From positions 2,418,001-2,482,000 of the forward strand of contig NZ_AP019308.1 of NCBI RefSeq assembly GCF_003945345.1: a stretch of DNA of 64,000 nucleotides. The letters are read 5' to 3'. How positions within the stretch are numbered: position 1 is the first letter of the stretch; each line of letters starts with the position of its first letter. The notes under the pieces were generated by a model. The model saw nothing but the letters and a program-made list of their open reading frames with translations, was not told where the DNA came from and searched no databases. Both the position numbers and the translations under genes were made by a program. The DNA is from Paenibacillus baekrokdamisoli (GTDB lineage: Bacteria > Bacillota > Bacilli > Paenibacillales > Paenibacillaceae). Positions 18,472 to 29,362 of this stretch are shown in pieces.

Positions 18472-19242
18472 TTACTTTTTCTTTTTTTCTAACTCTTGAA
18501 GCAGCTGTTCGTTTAGAATTCTGATATAGGTACCTTTCATGCCAAGTGAACGTGTCTCTATGACTCCAGCACTCTCTAGCTTGCGAAGGGCATTCACAAT
18601 TACCGACCTCGTAATACCAACGCGATCAGCAATCTTGGATGCAACCAGAAGACCTTCTTTTCCATCAAGTTCGTCAAAAATATGTTCAATCGCTTCCAGT
18701 TCACTGAAGGATAAAGATCCTACTGCTACTGCAACAACTGCTCGACTTCTCGCTTCAACCTCGATTTCTTCAGCACGCTCTCTCAATATCTCCATACCTA
18801 CAATAGTTGACCCATACTCGGCAAGAATGAGATCATCATCATTAAAAGCCTCTGAATTACGAAGTAGGACTAAAGTCCCTAGTCGATCTCTTCCGCCTAC
18901 AATAGGAACAACCGTCATTTTCTCTTGGCTAGCCGTCATGGAGAAGGCATCACGAACTCCCTCATCTGGGGTGACGTTAGTAAGGGTTTCCTGCATTCGC
19001 ATAAACCGTTCATTGCTATCTTGAGAAAGACGTAAGTCAGCTGCCGACATTGCTCTGAGCTGCTCATGCTGAAACGGACTAAATGCTGCGCAGCCCAGTA
19101 CCTTTCCCTTTCGGCTAACAACAAATACATCCGCTTGTATGGTTGTGCACAGCACCTCCGCCATCTCCCGGAAATTGAGTGCTCCACCGGCTGCTCTCTG
19201 CAGAAGTCGATTGAGCGTCCTCGTTTTTGCTAGTAAAATCAT
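18472..19242 (-). CDS. codY: CodY, GTP- and branched-chain-amino-acid-responsive global repressor
   Basis: CodY senses GTP and isoleucine/valine and represses nutrient-scavenging and post-exponential genes. The 256-residue product starts [20 protein letters not shown], the family N-terminus, with an N-terminal GAF domain (1-155) and a C-terminal winged helix. The recognition helix is in [40 protein letters not shown] (about 203-242). It lies 31 bp after hslU and just before fla/che, as in B. subtilis, where CodY also represses fla/che. Confidence 0.97.
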   Translation of the reverse strand: MILLAKTRTLNRLLQRAAGGALNFREMAEVLCTTIQADVFVVSRKGKVLGCAAFSPFQHEQLRAMSAADLRLSQDSNERFMRMQETLTNVTPDEGVRDAFSMTASQEKMTVVPIVGGRDRLGTLVLLRNSEAFNDDDLILAEYGSTIVGMEILRERAEEIEVEARSRAVVAVAVGSLSFSELEAIEHIFDELDGKEGLLVASKIADRVGITRSVIVNALRKLESAGVIETRSLGMKGTYIRILNEQLLQELEKKKK

Positions 19243-19273
19243 GCCTTTGCCTCCTACTTTCCAATCCGTTCCT

Positions 19274-20680
19274 TTACAGGATATATTGACTTAAATCTTT
19301 GTTCTTTGCAATGTTGCCTAATTTCTCACGCACATACTCTGGCGTTATTGTCATTTGATCTAATGACAATTCCGGCGCTTCGAAGGAGAGATCCTCCAGC
19401 AGCTTTTCCAAAATAGTATGTAAGCGTCTTGCTCCGATATTTTCCGTGTTTTTATTCACGTCAGCAGCAATTGAAGCAAGCTCATGAATAGCTTCTTCCG
19501 AGAAATCAATTCGAATGCCTTCAGTCTCGAGTAAAGCTGTATATTGCGTCGTTAATGCGTTCTTAGGCTCTGTTAAAATTTTAACAAAATCTTCAAGACT
19601 AAGATTCGTTAATTCGACACGAATTGGGAAGCGACCTTGAAGCTCTGGAATAAGATCAGACGGCTTAGCCATATGAAAGGCACCTGCCGCAATGAACAAA
19701 ACATAATCTGTTTTGACCGGACCATATTTAGTAACAACTGTCGAACCTTCAACAATCGGTAAAATATCACGCTGAACACCTTCGCGCGACACATCAGGAC
19801 CAGATCCTCTTGAAGGACTGGCAATTTTATCGATTTCATCGATAAAGATGATACCTGTTTGCTCCGCACGACTAACCGATTCGGTTATAACATCATCCAT
19901 ATCAATCAGCTTATTCGCTTCTTCTTGAATAAGAGCTTTGCGTGCTTCCTTCACGGGGAGTTTGCGTTTCTTGGAACGTTTAGGCATAAGCTGTCCGAAC
20001 AGCTCCTGCATGTTCATTCCCATGCCCATATTTTCATTCCCTTGTCCGGATAGCATATCGAGCATGGAAGGACTTGAATCCTCCACTTCGATCTCTATGA
20101 TCTCCTGCTCAAGCTTGCCAGCTTCAAGCTGTTCCTTAATCTGCTTCCGCCGCTCCAGAATGGATGCACTCTCTTCCGGTTCCTCTTGTGGCTCCTTGGA
20201 CGCTGTATTGCCGCCAAATAGCATTTCCAGTGGATTCTTCTGAGACTTTGCTTTTGCAGCCGAAGGAACAAGCATGGATACAATACGTTCGTTAGCCAAG
20301 GTTTCAGCTCTTCCACGCACTTCCTCTGTCTTCTCCAGTTTCACCATACGAATTGCCGTTTCAACCAGATCCCGGACCATAGATTCGACGTCACGCCCGA
20401 CATAACCAACCTCAGTAAATTTCGTAGCCTCAACCTTAACGAAAGGCGCATTTACAAGCTTCGCAAGTCTTCGTGCTATTTCAGTCTTACCGACACCCGT
20501 AGGACCAATCATCAAAATGTTTTTGGGTACAATTTCATCGCGAAGCGCTTCATCCAAACGACTCCTGCGATACCGGTTACGAAGGGCTACTGCCACAGAT
20601 CGTTTGGCTTGCTTCTGGCCGATGATATATTTATCAAGCTCCGATACAATTTGCCTCGGTGTCATTGTTTCGTTTGCCAT
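19274..20680 (-). CDS. hslU: HslU/ClpY, ATPase subunit of the HslVU protease
   Basis: HslU is the AAA+ unfoldase that feeds substrates to HslV. The 468-residue product has Walker [14 protein letters not shown] (about 54-66), the pore loop in [21 protein letters not shown], an intermediate domain (about 110-240), and Walker [10 protein letters not shown]. The typical C-terminal tail ends DLSQYIL, used for docking on HslV. It lies 31 bp after hslV. Length is normal. Confidence 0.97.
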   Translation of the reverse strand: MANETMTPRQIVSELDKYIIGQKQAKRSVAVALRNRYRRSRLDEALRDEIVPKNILMIGPTGVGKTEIARRLAKLVNAPFVKVEATKFTEVGYVGRDVESMVRDLVETAIRMVKLEKTEEVRGRAETLANERIVSMLVPSAAKAKSQKNPLEMLFGGNTASKEPQEEPEESASILERRKQIKEQLEAGKLEQEIIEIEVEDSSPSMLDMLSGQGNENMGMGMNMQELFGQLMPKRSKKRKLPVKEARKALIQEEANKLIDMDDVITESVSRAEQTGIIFIDEIDKIASPSRGSGPDVSREGVQRDILPIVEGSTVVTKYGPVKTDYVLFIAAGAFHMAKPSDLIPELQGRFPIRVELTNLSLEDFVKILTEPKNALTTQYTALLETEGIRIDFSEEAIHELASIAADVNKNTENIGARRLHTILEKLLEDLSFEAPELSLDQMTITPEYVREKLGNIAKNKDLSQYIL

Positions 20681-20711
20681 CCATTATCCCTCCACCTTTT
20701 ACTCTTGCAAG

Positions 20712-21257
20712 CTACTCGATTTCTTCAACAATAATATTACGGTTTGTGAAAACACAAATGTCAGCAGCGATTTCCAAAGCTGATCTAACCATATCCTTTG
20801 CTTCTAGCTGTGGAGCATGCTGCCTTATAGCCCTGGCTGCCGCCAAAGCAAATGTTCCTCCAGATCCGATTGCTAAAATGCCATCGTCAGGCTCAATGAT
20901 CTCTCCGCCGCCAGAAATTAATAGCATACCGTTAGCATCCATAACAATCATCATTGCTTCGAGCTTACGCAAAATACGATCAGAACGCCAATCTTTTGCT
21001 AACTCTACCGCAGCACGCTGCAAATTACCATGATGCTCTTCCAGTTTCCCTTCAAAGCGTTCAAACAAAGAAATCGCATCCGCTACTGAACCAGCAAAGC
21101 CTGCAACTACCTGTCCCCGATATAACCTTCGAACTTTTTTCGCTTGATGCTTCATAACCATGCTGTTACCAAAGGTCACCTGTCCGTCACCAGCGATTGC
21201 TCCTTTGCCATTATGCCGAACTGCACAAATCGTTGTTGCGTGAAACTGCATTTCCAT
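20712..21257 (-). CDS. hslV: HslV/ClpQ, proteolytic subunit of the HslVU protease
   Basis: HslV is the proteasome-like peptidase of the HslVU complex. From the ATG at 21257 (GGAGG 10 bp upstream) it has 181 residues starting [11 protein letters not shown]; a second in-frame ATG at 21251 gives MQFHATTIC. The motifs [31 protein letters not shown] and [16 protein letters not shown] are diagnostic. The residue aligned with the N-terminal catalytic Thr of E. coli HslV is T8, so the mature enzyme must lose about seven residues or use another nucleophile. An extended in-frame start at 21293 is unlikely. Confidence 0.94.
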   Translation of the reverse strand: MEMQFHATTICAVRHNGKGAIAGDGQVTFGNSMVMKHQAKKVRRLYRGQVVAGFAGSVADAISLFERFEGKLEEHHGNLQRAAVELAKDWRSDRILRKLEAMMIVMDANGMLLISGGGEIIEPDDGILAIGSGGTFALAAARAIRQHAPQLEAKDMVRSALEIAADICVFTNRNIIVEEIE

Positions 21258-21356
21258 CAGGGTTGCGCCTCCTTTAACTAACCGTCTAATCAAAAATATA
21301 GATAGCCATGTATACTTACTGATCCTTTATACTAACTAAAGTTAGGAATCTTATTA

Positions 21357-22679
21357 TTAATCGTTAAGCTGCTCTTCTTTAAAAGCTGCTAGTTGATTGA
21401 GTGCTCGGTTAGCTATAGCATCATTCTTATCCTTCTTGCTGCGCATGCGCTGCCCAAGTGGCGGGATTAATCCAAAGTTAGCATTCATCGGCTGAAAATG
21501 TTTGAAATCCGCGGTTGTAATATAGCTAGCCATACTGCCGAGCGTTGTGTCATTCGGGAAAACAACAGGCTCAAGCCCACGTGCCAATCTCCCAGCATTC
21601 AGACCCGCAATTAATCCAGAAGCAGCAGATTCCACATATCCTTCTACACCGGTCATTTGACCAGCGAAAAACAAAGTATCACGATTTATTGTCTGATAGG
21701 TTGCACGAAGCAATCTCGGCGAGTTAATAAATGTATTCCGATGCATGACACCAAAGCGAACAAATTCAGCCTGCTCAAGACCAGGAATAAGTGATAAAAC
21801 CCTTTTTTGCTCTCCCCACTTGAGATGAGTCTGAAAACCAACCATGTTGTATAAAGTACCTGCCGCATTATCCTGGCGTAGTTGAACGACAGCATGGGGT
21901 AATTTGCCTGTGTGTGGATTGACGAGCCCTACAGGCTTCATAGGACCGAACAGAACGGTTTGCTTGCCTCGACTAGCCATCACTTCAATAGGCATACAGC
22001 CTTCAAAATATTGTTCCTTCTCAAATTCTTTCACTTCAGCGGTCTCAGCGGTTATAAGTGCTTCATGGAATCGTTCGAATTCTTCTTCTGTCATCGGACA
22101 ATTCAAATAAGCAGCTTCTCCTTTGTCATAACGCGAAGCGAGATATACCTTATTCATATCTATGGAGTCTTTCTCAATGATAGGCGCAGCAGCATCATAA
22201 AAATAAAAATACTCTTCGCCCAGAAGAGCTTGAATTTGTCCAGACAGCTTTGGCGCTGTTAAAGGACCTGTGGCAATGAGCACAATACCATCCGTTGGAA
22301 TCTCCGTCATCTCTTCACAACGGACATCAATTAAAGGATGTTCTTTCAGAAGACTCGTTACATTCCCTGAGAAGCCATCACGATCAACGGCAAGCGCTCC
22401 TCCAGCGGGTACGGCATGACGATCTGCACAGTCCAGAATAAGTGAATTCATTCTTCGCATTTCTTCTTTCAGAACACCTACAGCATTAGCTAAACCATTC
22501 GCTCTTAAACTATTACTGCATACAAGCTCGGCAAATTGGTTCGTATGATGTGCTGGAGTTTTGGTCTCCGGTCTCATTTCGTATAAAGTAACAGGTACGC
22601 CCTGTGATGCGATTTGCCAAGCAGCCTCGCTGCCTGCAAGCCCTGCTCCGACGACTGTTACACGCTTAAAATCTGACAA
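21357..22679 (-). CDS. trmFO: TrmFO, folate/FAD-dependent tRNA m5U54 methyltransferase
   Basis: TrmFO makes 5-methyluridine at tRNA position 54 using methylenetetrahydrofolate and FADH2. I favour the TTG at 22679 (AGGAAGGT 7 bp upstream), giving 440 residues starting [16 protein letters not shown], close to the 435 of B. subtilis; an in-frame start at 22739 has no family support. The FAD-binding [11 protein letters not shown] is at about 10-20, and the conserved [25 protein letters not shown] block follows. The C-terminal [20 protein letters not shown] is typical. Preceded by topA, as in Bacillus. Confidence 0.95.
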   Translation of the reverse strand: MSDFKRVTVVGAGLAGSEAAWQIASQGVPVTLYEMRPETKTPAHHTNQFAELVCSNSLRANGLANAVGVLKEEMRRMNSLILDCADRHAVPAGGALAVDRDGFSGNVTSLLKEHPLIDVRCEEMTEIPTDGIVLIATGPLTAPKLSGQIQALLGEEYFYFYDAAAPIIEKDSIDMNKVYLASRYDKGEAAYLNCPMTEEEFERFHEALITAETAEVKEFEKEQYFEGCMPIEVMASRGKQTVLFGPMKPVGLVNPHTGKLPHAVVQLRQDNAAGTLYNMVGFQTHLKWGEQKRVLSLIPGLEQAEFVRFGVMHRNTFINSPRLLRATYQTINRDTLFFAGQMTGVEGYVESAASGLIAGLNAGRLARGLEPVVFPNDTTLGSMASYITTADFKHFQPMNANFGLIPPLGQRMRSKKDKNDAIANRALNQLAAFKEEQLND

Positions 22680-22819
22680 TGAACTTACCTTCCTTTCAAA
22701 CGCTCCGGTTATTTCGGCTGAAGTTCCTTTGCTATACAAATTGGTAACTCATGATGAAATTTCAAGCCAGGATCACAAACAAAGAAGTCATAAATGCTAC
22801 GAAAATCAAGCAGCCAGTT

Positions 22820-24919
22820 TTAAACCTCTGCTGGCTCTTGATCTTCGATTACTTCTTCACTGAAGTCACACTGCGTACATTGCAAGCGAGTGCCATTCTT
22901 ATTGCGCTTCTCAACTAACATGCTGCTGCATTGAGGACATGGTTTCCCTGCCGGTTTGTCCCATGAGACGTAATCGCAGCCAGGATAATGATCGCAGCCA
23001 TAAAAATATCTACCCTTTTTGCTTCGACGCTCGATGATTTTACCTTCTTCACACTTCGGACAAGTAACACCAATATCTTTTACAATCGGCTTTGTATTCC
23101 GACATTCTGGAAATCCAGAGCATGCAAGGAATTTACCGAAGCGACCCATTTTGAATACGAGATGACGTCCGCACTTCTCACAGGTCTCATCGGATATTTC
23201 ATCTTGAATTTCGACTTCCTTCATTTCTTCTTCAGCAAATTCAAGCCGTTTCTCAAAAGAATCATAGAAATTGGCGAGTACTTTCACCCAATCTTCCTTG
23301 CCATCCTCTACATGGTCGAGATCATTTTCCATATGCGCAGTGAATTCTGCGTCAAGAATCTCGGGGAAGAACTCCTCCATCATTTGGATAACAAGGATCC
23401 CAAGCTCCGTAGGTATGAATTTCTTCTCATCCATCGCTACGTATCCACGCTTCTGAATCGTCTCCAGCGTTGGCGCATACGTACTTGGACGACCAATACC
23501 TACTTCTTCCATCATACGCACGAGACGTGCTTCTGAATAACGAGGAGGCGGCTGAGTAAAATGCTGCTTCGGATCGACAGCATCCGCTTTAGCTACATCA
23601 TTGACGGCAAGTGGTGGCAGAAATTTTTCTTCTTCTGTCGAGCCATCATCGTTACCTTCTACATATATCTTCATAAAGCCTTGGAATTTCACTTTTGAGC
23701 CTACTGCTCGGAAACCTGCTTCACCCACATTGAGATCAACCGTCATCGTATCGAGCACAGCCGATGACATTTGACTTGCAACGAAACGCTCCCAGACAAG
23801 TTTATATAATCGGAACTGATCACGGCTGCAAAACTCTTTCATGGATTCCGGATCTCGTAATATGGAAGTTGGACGAACGGCTTCATGCGCATCTTGTGCA
23901 TTGCTGTTCTTCTTCACATAAACACGGAACTCATCCGGCGCAAAGGCTGCTCCATATTTATCTTGAATGTAGGACTTCGCTTCCTCTTGAGCAATCGGAG
24001 AGATCCGAGTCGAATCCGTACGCATGTAAGTTATTAAACCGACCGTACCCTCTTTACCAAGCTCAACACCCTCATACAGCTGTTGTGCGACAGACATCGT
24101 CTTAGAGGCTCTGAAGCCCAGCTTACGCGCTGCCTCCTGCTGCAGGGAGCTTGTGATGAATGGCGGGGACGGATTGCGCAGACGTTCCTTCTCCTTCACC
24201 TCAGCAACAGTGAAATCCGAGGATCCCATTGCCTTGATCACTTCTTGTACGTCCTGCTCACTGCCCAGCTCTTTTTTCACACCATGCAAGGAATGGAACT
24301 TGGCTTCAAACGACGAAGTTTTATGTTTAAGCTGTGCTGTAATGGACCAATATTCTTCCGGCGTAAAGGCATCTATCTCATTCTCACGATCAATGATCAG
24401 CTTTACTGCAACAGACTGAACCCGGCCAGCGGAAAGTCCTTTTTTTACTTTCTTCCATAGAAGAGGACTTATTTTGTAACCAACTAGTCGATCCAAGATA
24501 CGACGCGCCTGCTGGGCATTGACCAAGTCCATATTGATCGGTCTCGGTGTCTTGAATGCGTCCTTTACTGCTTGTTTAGTTATTTCATTAAATACAACTC
24601 GGCAAGAGTCGCTTTCATTAATCTCCAGATAATGCGCTAAATGCCACGCAATCGCTTCACCTTCGCGATCCGGGTCAGCTGCGAGATATACTTTCTTTAC
24701 TTTCTTGCTCGCATCCTTAAGCTCTTTGAGAATGCTTCCTTTACCGCGGATCGTAATATATTTTGGATTAAAATTATTCTCGACCTCAACACCAATCTGG
24801 CTTTTCGGTAAATCCCGGATATGGCCCATCGATGCTTTTACAATAAATTTACTACCGAGATATTTTCCGATCGTTTTTGCTTTTGCCGGTGATTCGACAA
24901 TGACTAATGAGTCTGCCAA
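22820..24919 (-). CDS. topA: DNA topoisomerase I (TopA)
   Basis: TopA relaxes negative supercoils through a transient single-strand break. The 699-residue product has the Toprim domain with E9 and the acidic DPDRE motif (D82, D84, E86), and the catalytic tyrosine Y298 in [12 protein letters not shown]. Three C-terminal zinc-ribbon modules carry Cys pairs: CEKC...CSGFPEC, CPKC...CDHYPGC, and CPQC...CTQC, ending near residue 690. It lies 27 bp after dprA and is followed by trmFO after 140 bp. Confidence 0.97.
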   Translation of the reverse strand: MADSLVIVESPAKAKTIGKYLGSKFIVKASMGHIRDLPKSQIGVEVENNFNPKYITIRGKGSILKELKDASKKVKKVYLAADPDREGEAIAWHLAHYLEINESDSCRVVFNEITKQAVKDAFKTPRPINMDLVNAQQARRILDRLVGYKISPLLWKKVKKGLSAGRVQSVAVKLIIDRENEIDAFTPEEYWSITAQLKHKTSSFEAKFHSLHGVKKELGSEQDVQEVIKAMGSSDFTVAEVKEKERLRNPSPPFITSSLQQEAARKLGFRASKTMSVAQQLYEGVELGKEGTVGLITYMRTDSTRISPIAQEEAKSYIQDKYGAAFAPDEFRVYVKKNSNAQDAHEAVRPTSILRDPESMKEFCSRDQFRLYKLVWERFVASQMSSAVLDTMTVDLNVGEAGFRAVGSKVKFQGFMKIYVEGNDDGSTEEEKFLPPLAVNDVAKADAVDPKQHFTQPPPRYSEARLVRMMEEVGIGRPSTYAPTLETIQKRGYVAMDEKKFIPTELGILVIQMMEEFFPEILDAEFTAHMENDLDHVEDGKEDWVKVLANFYDSFEKRLEFAEEEMKEVEIQDEISDETCEKCGRHLVFKMGRFGKFLACSGFPECRNTKPIVKDIGVTCPKCEEGKIIERRSKKGRYFYGCDHYPGCDYVSWDKPAGKPCPQCSSMLVEKRNKNGTRLQCTQCDFSEEVIEDQEPAEV

Positions 24920-24946
24920 AGACGCACCCTCCTCTCCACTAACTTG

Positions 24947-26062
24947 CTACCTTGCACTATATATGGAACCTGGATGCTGTTCAATCTTACGTTTTATAGT
25001 TAAATTTATCAGAATTGCGTGCAAAAGTCCAAACGGATACTCCGAAAGCTCATGCAGCTCGTCTGTTGAACGAGGTGCATCCTGCAAGATCTGATAAATA
25101 ATTGCTTCATCTTTAGTCAGAATATCCTCATTTGATGAAACGGATTGTGTACCTAGCTCAGACTTAGTGCGCTGTATCGGAAGCCGCGAGCTGTACTCTT
25201 CCAAAATGTCCTGGGCGGAGGATATCAGCTTCGCTCCTTGTCGAATCAGATCATTCGTTCCTGTACTCTTCGGTGAAGAGATTGGACCAGGCACCGCAAA
25301 TACATCGCGTGACATATCTAGAGCTTGATCAGCAGTAATAAGCGACCCACTTCGCTGAGCAGCTTCAACAACAACGGTTCCAAGCGATAATCCAGCAATG
25401 ATCCGATTCCGCTGTGGAAACAGTCCAGGGTGTATAGGTGTTCCAAGGGGGACCTCTGACAAAATAAGTCCATGCTTCGCTATCTCTTGATAAAGCCCAC
25501 GATTCTCTAATGGATAAATCGTATCCACCGGTGTTCCCAGAACAGCGATCGTGCTTCCACTTCCACGGAGTGCACCTTCATGCGCCATCCCATCAACTCC
25601 ACGAGCAAGCCCGCTTACAACAGTTAAACCACTTGTCGATAAGCTTTCTGCTAAATCAGAAGCCGTTCTTCGGCCATAAGCGGTAGGACTTCTTGTGCCT
25701 ACGATAGCAATGCATGGTTGTGAAAGCAGTTCGATACGTCCGATTGCATATAACACCCATGGCGGTGTCGCTGATTGCTTCAAAAGTTCAGGATAAGCTT
25801 CATCGAAAGGCGTAATTATTGTAATGCCTTTTTGCAGCATACTTTCATTTCGTTTGGCTATATCCTGCTGGCTGAATGCTGTTGAAATCGCTTTCGCTTG
25901 CTCTAGTCGTAATCCGACAGAGGAAGTCCAAGCTTCAGCAGTGTACCTGTCGTAACTTTTCCATGCCCCGTGATCGACGACTTTACGAATAGCCTGCCAG
26001 CCAACCCCAGACGTCTCATGCAGTGTAATTATCATTTCTTTACGAACGGTTTCATTTATCAT
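24947..26062 (-). CDS. dprA: DprA, DNA-processing protein (RecA loader in transformation)
   Basis: DprA binds incoming single-stranded DNA and loads RecA during natural transformation. The 371-residue product has a helical N-terminal domain, a Rossmann-like DprA core with IVGTRSPTAYGRRTASDLAE and LTVVSGLARGVDGMAHEGAL (about 118-170), and the GLFPQRNRIIAGLS motif. A C-terminal winged-helix region lies at about 305-371. It lies between sucD and topA, as in Bacillus. Upstream is a possible promoter (TTGCAA, 17 bp, CACAAT at 26107-26135). Confidence 0.94.
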   Translation of the reverse strand: MINETVRKEMIITLHETSGVGWQAIRKVVDHGAWKSYDRYTAEAWTSSVGLRLEQAKAISTAFSQQDIAKRNESMLQKGITIITPFDEAYPELLKQSATPPWVLYAIGRIELLSQPCIAIVGTRSPTAYGRRTASDLAESLSTSGLTVVSGLARGVDGMAHEGALRGSGSTIAVLGTPVDTIYPLENRGLYQEIAKHGLILSEVPLGTPIHPGLFPQRNRIIAGLSLGTVVVEAAQRSGSLITADQALDMSRDVFAVPGPISSPKSTGTNDLIRQGAKLISSAQDILEEYSSRLPIQRTKSELGTQSVSSNEDILTKDEAIIYQILQDAPRSTDELHELSEYPFGLLHAILINLTIKRKIEQHPGSIYSAR

Positions 26063-26154
26063 TGATGCTCCTCGTCCCTTCTGGAGACGGCCCGCATTCT
26101 TACCCTATTGTGCGCGAGCTAGAATCAGATTGCAAGCCGACTTATGTTTTATAA

Positions 26155-26206
26155 CAAAAAAAGCAACCTTCCGTACCCATTTTGATGGGTTTACGAAAGG
26201 TTGCTT
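26155..26206 (-). terminator. Intrinsic terminator of the sucCD operon
   Basis: A long stem (26161-26180 pairing with 26186-26206; outer arm AAGCAACCTT, inner ACCCA) is followed on the minus strand by a run of eight T residues. It begins about 35 bp past the sucD stop and separates sucCD from dprA. Confidence 0.85.
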
Positions 26207-26241
26207 ACCTTTTTAACTTCCTTTATATGGATGTAAAAAGC

Positions 26242-27171
26242 TTAGTGCGTTTTACATTTGTCGAGAATTCCACGCTCTTCAAGGACACTAACAAGCGTAG
26301 AGCCCATTTCCGATGGCGTAGGAGCCACTTTAATTCCGCATTTCTCAAGCGTTGCCACTTTCTCTGCCGCTGTTCCTTTACCGCCAGAGATAATTGCACC
26401 CGCATGACCCATACGTTTGCCTGGAGGCGCTGTAGCGCCGCCAATGAAGCCTACAACCGGCTTCGTCATGTTAGCTTTAACCCATTCTGCTGCTTCTTCT
26501 TCAGCTGATCCGCCGATCTCGCCGATCATGATTACAGCATAGGTGTCAGGATCATCATTAAAGCGGCTAAGGATATCGATGAATTCGGAGCCTTTAACAG
26601 GGTCCCCGCCGATACCAACAGCAGACGATTGTCCGATACCACGAGTAGTAAGCTGGTGAACCGCCTCGTACGTTAACGTTCCGCTGCGGGAAACAACGCC
26701 TACATGACCTTTTGTATGAATGTAACCCGGCATGATACCGATTTTACATTCGCCTGGCGTAATTACGCCCGGACAGTTTGGTCCGATAAGAACAGTTTTA
26801 CGGCCTTCCATGTAGCGTTTAACTTTGACCATATCAAGAACAGGAATACCTTCTGTGATGCAGATAACCAAGTCCAGCTCAGCATCTACCGCTTCAAGAA
26901 TGGAATCTGCTGCAAAAGCAGGCGGTACATAAATAACGGACGCAGTAGCGCCTGTTTTGGCAACTGCATCTATAACTGTATTAAATACAGGAAGAGATAC
27001 AACTTCACCGTTCTCAAGGGTTATATCAACGTTAGTTCCGCCTTTACCAGGCGTTACTCCGCCAACCATTTGCGTCCCGTAATCGAGAGCGCCCTTCGCA
27101 TGAAACAAACCTGTGGCACCTGTAATACCTTGTGTAATAACTTTCGTATCTTTGCCGACCAAAATGCTCAT
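26242..27171 (-). CDS. sucD: Succinate-CoA ligase, alpha subunit (SucD)
   Basis: SucD is the CoA-binding and phospho-histidine subunit of succinyl-CoA synthetase in the TCA cycle. The 309-residue product begins [21 protein letters not shown], has the CoA-binding Rossmann fold with TPGKGG, the [11 protein letters not shown] motif (mid-protein, [20 protein letters not shown]), and the active-site histidine in [18 protein letters not shown] (about residue 245). It lies 55 bp after sucC and is followed by a terminator. Confidence 0.97.
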   Translation of the reverse strand: MSILVGKDTKVITQGITGATGLFHAKGALDYGTQMVGGVTPGKGGTNVDITLENGEVVSLPVFNTVIDAVAKTGATASVIYVPPAFAADSILEAVDAELDLVICITEGIPVLDMVKVKRYMEGRKTVLIGPNCPGVITPGECKIGIMPGYIHTKGHVGVVSRSGTLTYEAVHQLTTRGIGQSSAVGIGGDPVKGSEFIDILSRFNDDPDTYAVIMIGEIGGSAEEEAAEWVKANMTKPVVGFIGGATAPPGKRMGHAGAIISGGKGTAAEKVATLEKCGIKVAPTPSEMGSTLVSVLEERGILDKCKTH

Positions 27172-27226
27172 CGAATCTCACATCCCCTAAATAAATTCAT
27201 AAACCGCTGATCGTGATGTAATTGAA

Positions 27227-28387
27227 TTACTTCACAAGCTCGACGATTTTTTGTGCACCGTCGGCCATGGAGTCAGCAGCCACGATGTTTAGTCCTGATT
27301 CGTTCAACATTTTTTTACCGATCTCAACGTTAGTGCCTTCAAGGCGAACAACAAGAGGACGGCTCAAGCCAAGCTCTTTTGCAGCAGCAATAACACCATC
27401 TGCGATAATATCGCATTTCATGATACCGCCGAAAATATTAACGAAGATCCCTTTTACTTTCTCATCTGAGAGGATGATTTTGAAAGCCTCAGTAACCTTC
27501 TCTTTCGTAGCACCGCCCCCTACGTCCAGGAAGTTAGCAGGGTCGCCGCCGTAATATTTGATGATATCCATTGTAGCCATAGCAAGACCAGCGCCGTTAA
27601 CCATACAGCCGATGTTGCCATCGAGCGCGATATAACTAAGATCATATTTGGATGCTTGAATTTCTTTGTCATCCTCTTCATCCAAGTCACGCAGCTCCAT
27701 AATGTCTTTATGACGGTACAATGCATTGGAATCGAAGTTAAGCTTCGCATCAAGCGCCATTACATTGCCATCGCCCGTAACGACAAGTGGATTAATCTCT
27801 GCAATGGAGCAGTCTTTTTCCACGAATGCCGTGTATAGAGCCAGCATGAATTTAGCTGCTTTATTCACAAGCTCGTTAGGAATATTGATTGCGTAAGCCA
27901 GTTTCTTCGCTTGGAAAGGTTGAAGTCCAATAGCTGGATCAATAACCTCTTTGAAGATTTTCTCCGGAGAATGTTCAGCAACTTCTTCGATCTCAGTGCC
28001 GCCTTCTTCCGATGCCATCATGACAACACGGCCTGTACCGCGGTCAACAACGACGCCAACGTAATACTCTTTCTTAATATCGCAGCCTTGCTCGATCAGA
28101 AGACGTTTTACTTCTTTGCCTTCTGGACCAGTTTGGTGAGTGACTAGCACCTTGCCAAGAATTTCGCTTGCATAAGCGCGAACCTCGTCCAAACTTTTTG
28201 CAACCTTAACGCCGCCCGCTTTACCACGACCACCTGCATGGATTTGCGCTTTTACAACGACAACCGGTGTTCCAAGCGATTTAGCCGCTTCCACCGCTTC
28301 GTCAACAGAAAATGCCACTTTACCTTCAGGTACGATGACACCGTACTGTTTAAGCAATTGTTTACCTTGATACTCATGGATATTCAT
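27227..28387 (-). CDS. sucC: Succinate-CoA ligase, beta subunit (SucC)
   Basis: SucC is the nucleotide-binding ATP-grasp subunit of succinyl-CoA synthetase. I chose the ATG at 28387 ([17 protein letters not shown], preceded by TAGGAGGAT), giving 386 residues, over an in-frame codon at 28414. It has [16 protein letters not shown] (ATP-grasp, about 46-61), [26 protein letters not shown], and the C-terminal CoA-ligase domain with [17 protein letters not shown]. Paired with sucD as expected. Confidence 0.97.
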   Translation of the reverse strand: MNIHEYQGKQLLKQYGVIVPEGKVAFSVDEAVEAAKSLGTPVVVVKAQIHAGGRGKAGGVKVAKSLDEVRAYASEILGKVLVTHQTGPEGKEVKRLLIEQGCDIKKEYYVGVVVDRGTGRVVMMASEEGGTEIEEVAEHSPEKIFKEVIDPAIGLQPFQAKKLAYAINIPNELVNKAAKFMLALYTAFVEKDCSIAEINPLVVTGDGNVMALDAKLNFDSNALYRHKDIMELRDLDEEDDKEIQASKYDLSYIALDGNIGCMVNGAGLAMATMDIIKYYGGDPANFLDVGGGATKEKVTEAFKIILSDEKVKGIFVNIFGGIMKCDIIADGVIAAAKELGLSRPLVVRLEGTNVEIGKKMLNESGLNIVAADSMADGAQKIVELVK

Positions 28388-28445
28388 TAAGAAAATCCTC
28401 CTATCCGCAGTCAAATCCTACGTATGTACACAAAACACCCTTGTT

Positions 28446-28460
28446 ATTGTAACACGTTTC
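28446..28460 (-). promoter_or_regulatory. Candidate extended -10 promoter for sucCD
   Basis: On the minus strand TGTTACAAT (TG-N-TACAAT; TACAAT at 28446-28451) forms an extended -10 about 60 bp before the sucC ATG. The -35 position is a poor match. It is the best promoter candidate in this gap. Confidence 0.4.
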
Positions 28461-28512
28461 ATCATGGCTTTCCTATTTTTTTCGTCAGATTAAACCATCT
28501 TTTTTGATATTA

Positions 28513-28542
28513 GTTTCATCTCAGATTGAGATCGAATGAAAC
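28513..28542. other. Imperfect inverted repeat in the sucC-dinB-like intergenic region
   Basis: GTTTC-AT-CTCA pairs with TGAG-AT-(3-base bulge)-ATGAAAC around a 3-base loop. No T-run follows on either strand, so it is not a good terminator. It lies between the divergent sucC and DinB-like genes and could be a protein-binding dyad or an RNA hairpin. The rest of this 328-bp gap holds the two promoter regions and an AAAT tandem at 28677-28699. Confidence 0.3.
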
Positions 28543-28652
28543 AAAATTGCACAAAATTTAGTTCATTTCAATTAATGTTGCTTGTATCAAGTCAGAGCAG
28601 ACTCCTTTCGACCCCATGGTAGTATGACCTAAATATAGAATTTTATTGCATT

Positions 28653-28666
28653 AGAACACTTGTTCG
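28653..28666. promoter_or_regulatory. LexA (DinR) SOS box upstream of the DinB-like gene
   Basis: AGAACACTTGTTCG matches the Gram-positive SOS core GAAC-N4-GTTC exactly, with one flank base differing from CGAAC-N4-GTTCG. It lies 50 bp before the ATG, between TTGCAT (28646-28651) and TATGTT (28670-28675), which sit 18 bp apart and could be weak -35/-10 boxes. LexA control of dinB genes is established in B. subtilis; its use here is inferred. Confidence 0.65.
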
Positions 28667-28715
28667 TGATATGTTGAAATAAATAAATAAATAAATAATA
28701 AGGAGAGTATCTCTC

Positions 28716-29186
28716 ATGAAACCCATTTCTGAACAGATGAACAAATTTCAATCCTTAATCCCTTTTCTTGAATCCCTGCGTTCAATTTCGCAGGAACAAT
28801 GGACCACACCTATCAAGACGGGAAAATGGTCTACTCGCGATATTGTTGCTCATCTGCTTTTGTGGGACAGATACTTTGGAACTGAGGCCATTAGTAAAAT
28901 AGCAGCCGGTGATCCAGTTACTGTTAAACATCTTGATTTTGATGCCTTCAACAAGAATGCCTTGGACTACGCGCTTACAATTGGTCATAATGAGCTGATC
29001 GATCAAGCCATTGCCGAAAGAGAACTAATAATCAGGCAGATCGAGCAATTCAGTGACAAGGTAGTCATACATGAATACATAGATGGAGATGGCAACGTAT
29101 TTTGTATTTCAAATTATTTAGTTGACTTCGCCGATCATGATAGCCATCACCGTGGTCAAATCGAATTGTTCATGAAGGAGTTTTAA
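28716..29186 (+). CDS. DinB-superfamily protein (putative metal-dependent four-helix bundle)
   Basis: This 156-residue protein belongs to the DinB/YfiT-like four-helix-bundle superfamily, whose members often bind a divalent metal through three histidines and include thiol transferases. Candidate ligands are H46 (in DIVAHLLLWDRYF), H141 and H144/H145 (in DHDSHHRGQIE). The ATG has AAGGAGAG 8 bp upstream. It is one of only two plus-strand genes in this region and carries an SOS box in its promoter region, which fits the name-giving damage-inducible DinB. The exact substrate is unknown. Confidence 0.85.
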   Translation: MKPISEQMNKFQSLIPFLESLRSISQEQWTTPIKTGKWSTRDIVAHLLLWDRYFGTEAISKIAAGDPVTVKHLDFDAFNKNALDYALTIGHNELIDQAIAERELIIRQIEQFSDKVVIHEYIDGDGNVFCISNYLVDFADHDSHHRGQIELFMKEF

Positions 29187-29256
29187 GGATTCTTGAGAAA
29201 TACTTTTGTTGTTGTGCGAATGAGAAACTGGGATGTTGCTTAGGAAAGTAAGAGGA

Positions 29257-29286
29257 TTGACAGTGTTTCTTTAGTTATATTATGAT
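29257..29286 (+). promoter_or_regulatory. Sigma-A promoter for the YifB/ComM-type gene
   Basis: TTGACA (29257-29262, consensus) is followed after 18 bp by TATGAT (29281-29286, five of six). Transcription would start near 29293, giving a leader of about 70 nt before the ATG at 29363. Confidence 0.7.
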
Positions 29287-29325
29287 TTGATCATAGTCAT
29301 TTAAGATACGGAGCCGTGAGGAAGC

Positions 29326-29360
29326 ACCTTCAGCCGAAAGGGATGGAGGTGTCTTTTTTT
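29326..29360 (+). terminator. Terminator-like hairpin with embedded ribosome binding site in the yifB leader
   Basis: CACCTTCA pairs with TGGAGGTG (one G-U pair) around an 11-base loop and is followed by seven T residues directly before the ATG at 29363. The 3' arm GGAGGTG is also the only good Shine-Dalgarno sequence for the gene. It could terminate transcription from the promoter at 29257, or from the upstream gene. Confidence 0.6.
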
Positions 29361-29362
29361 GT

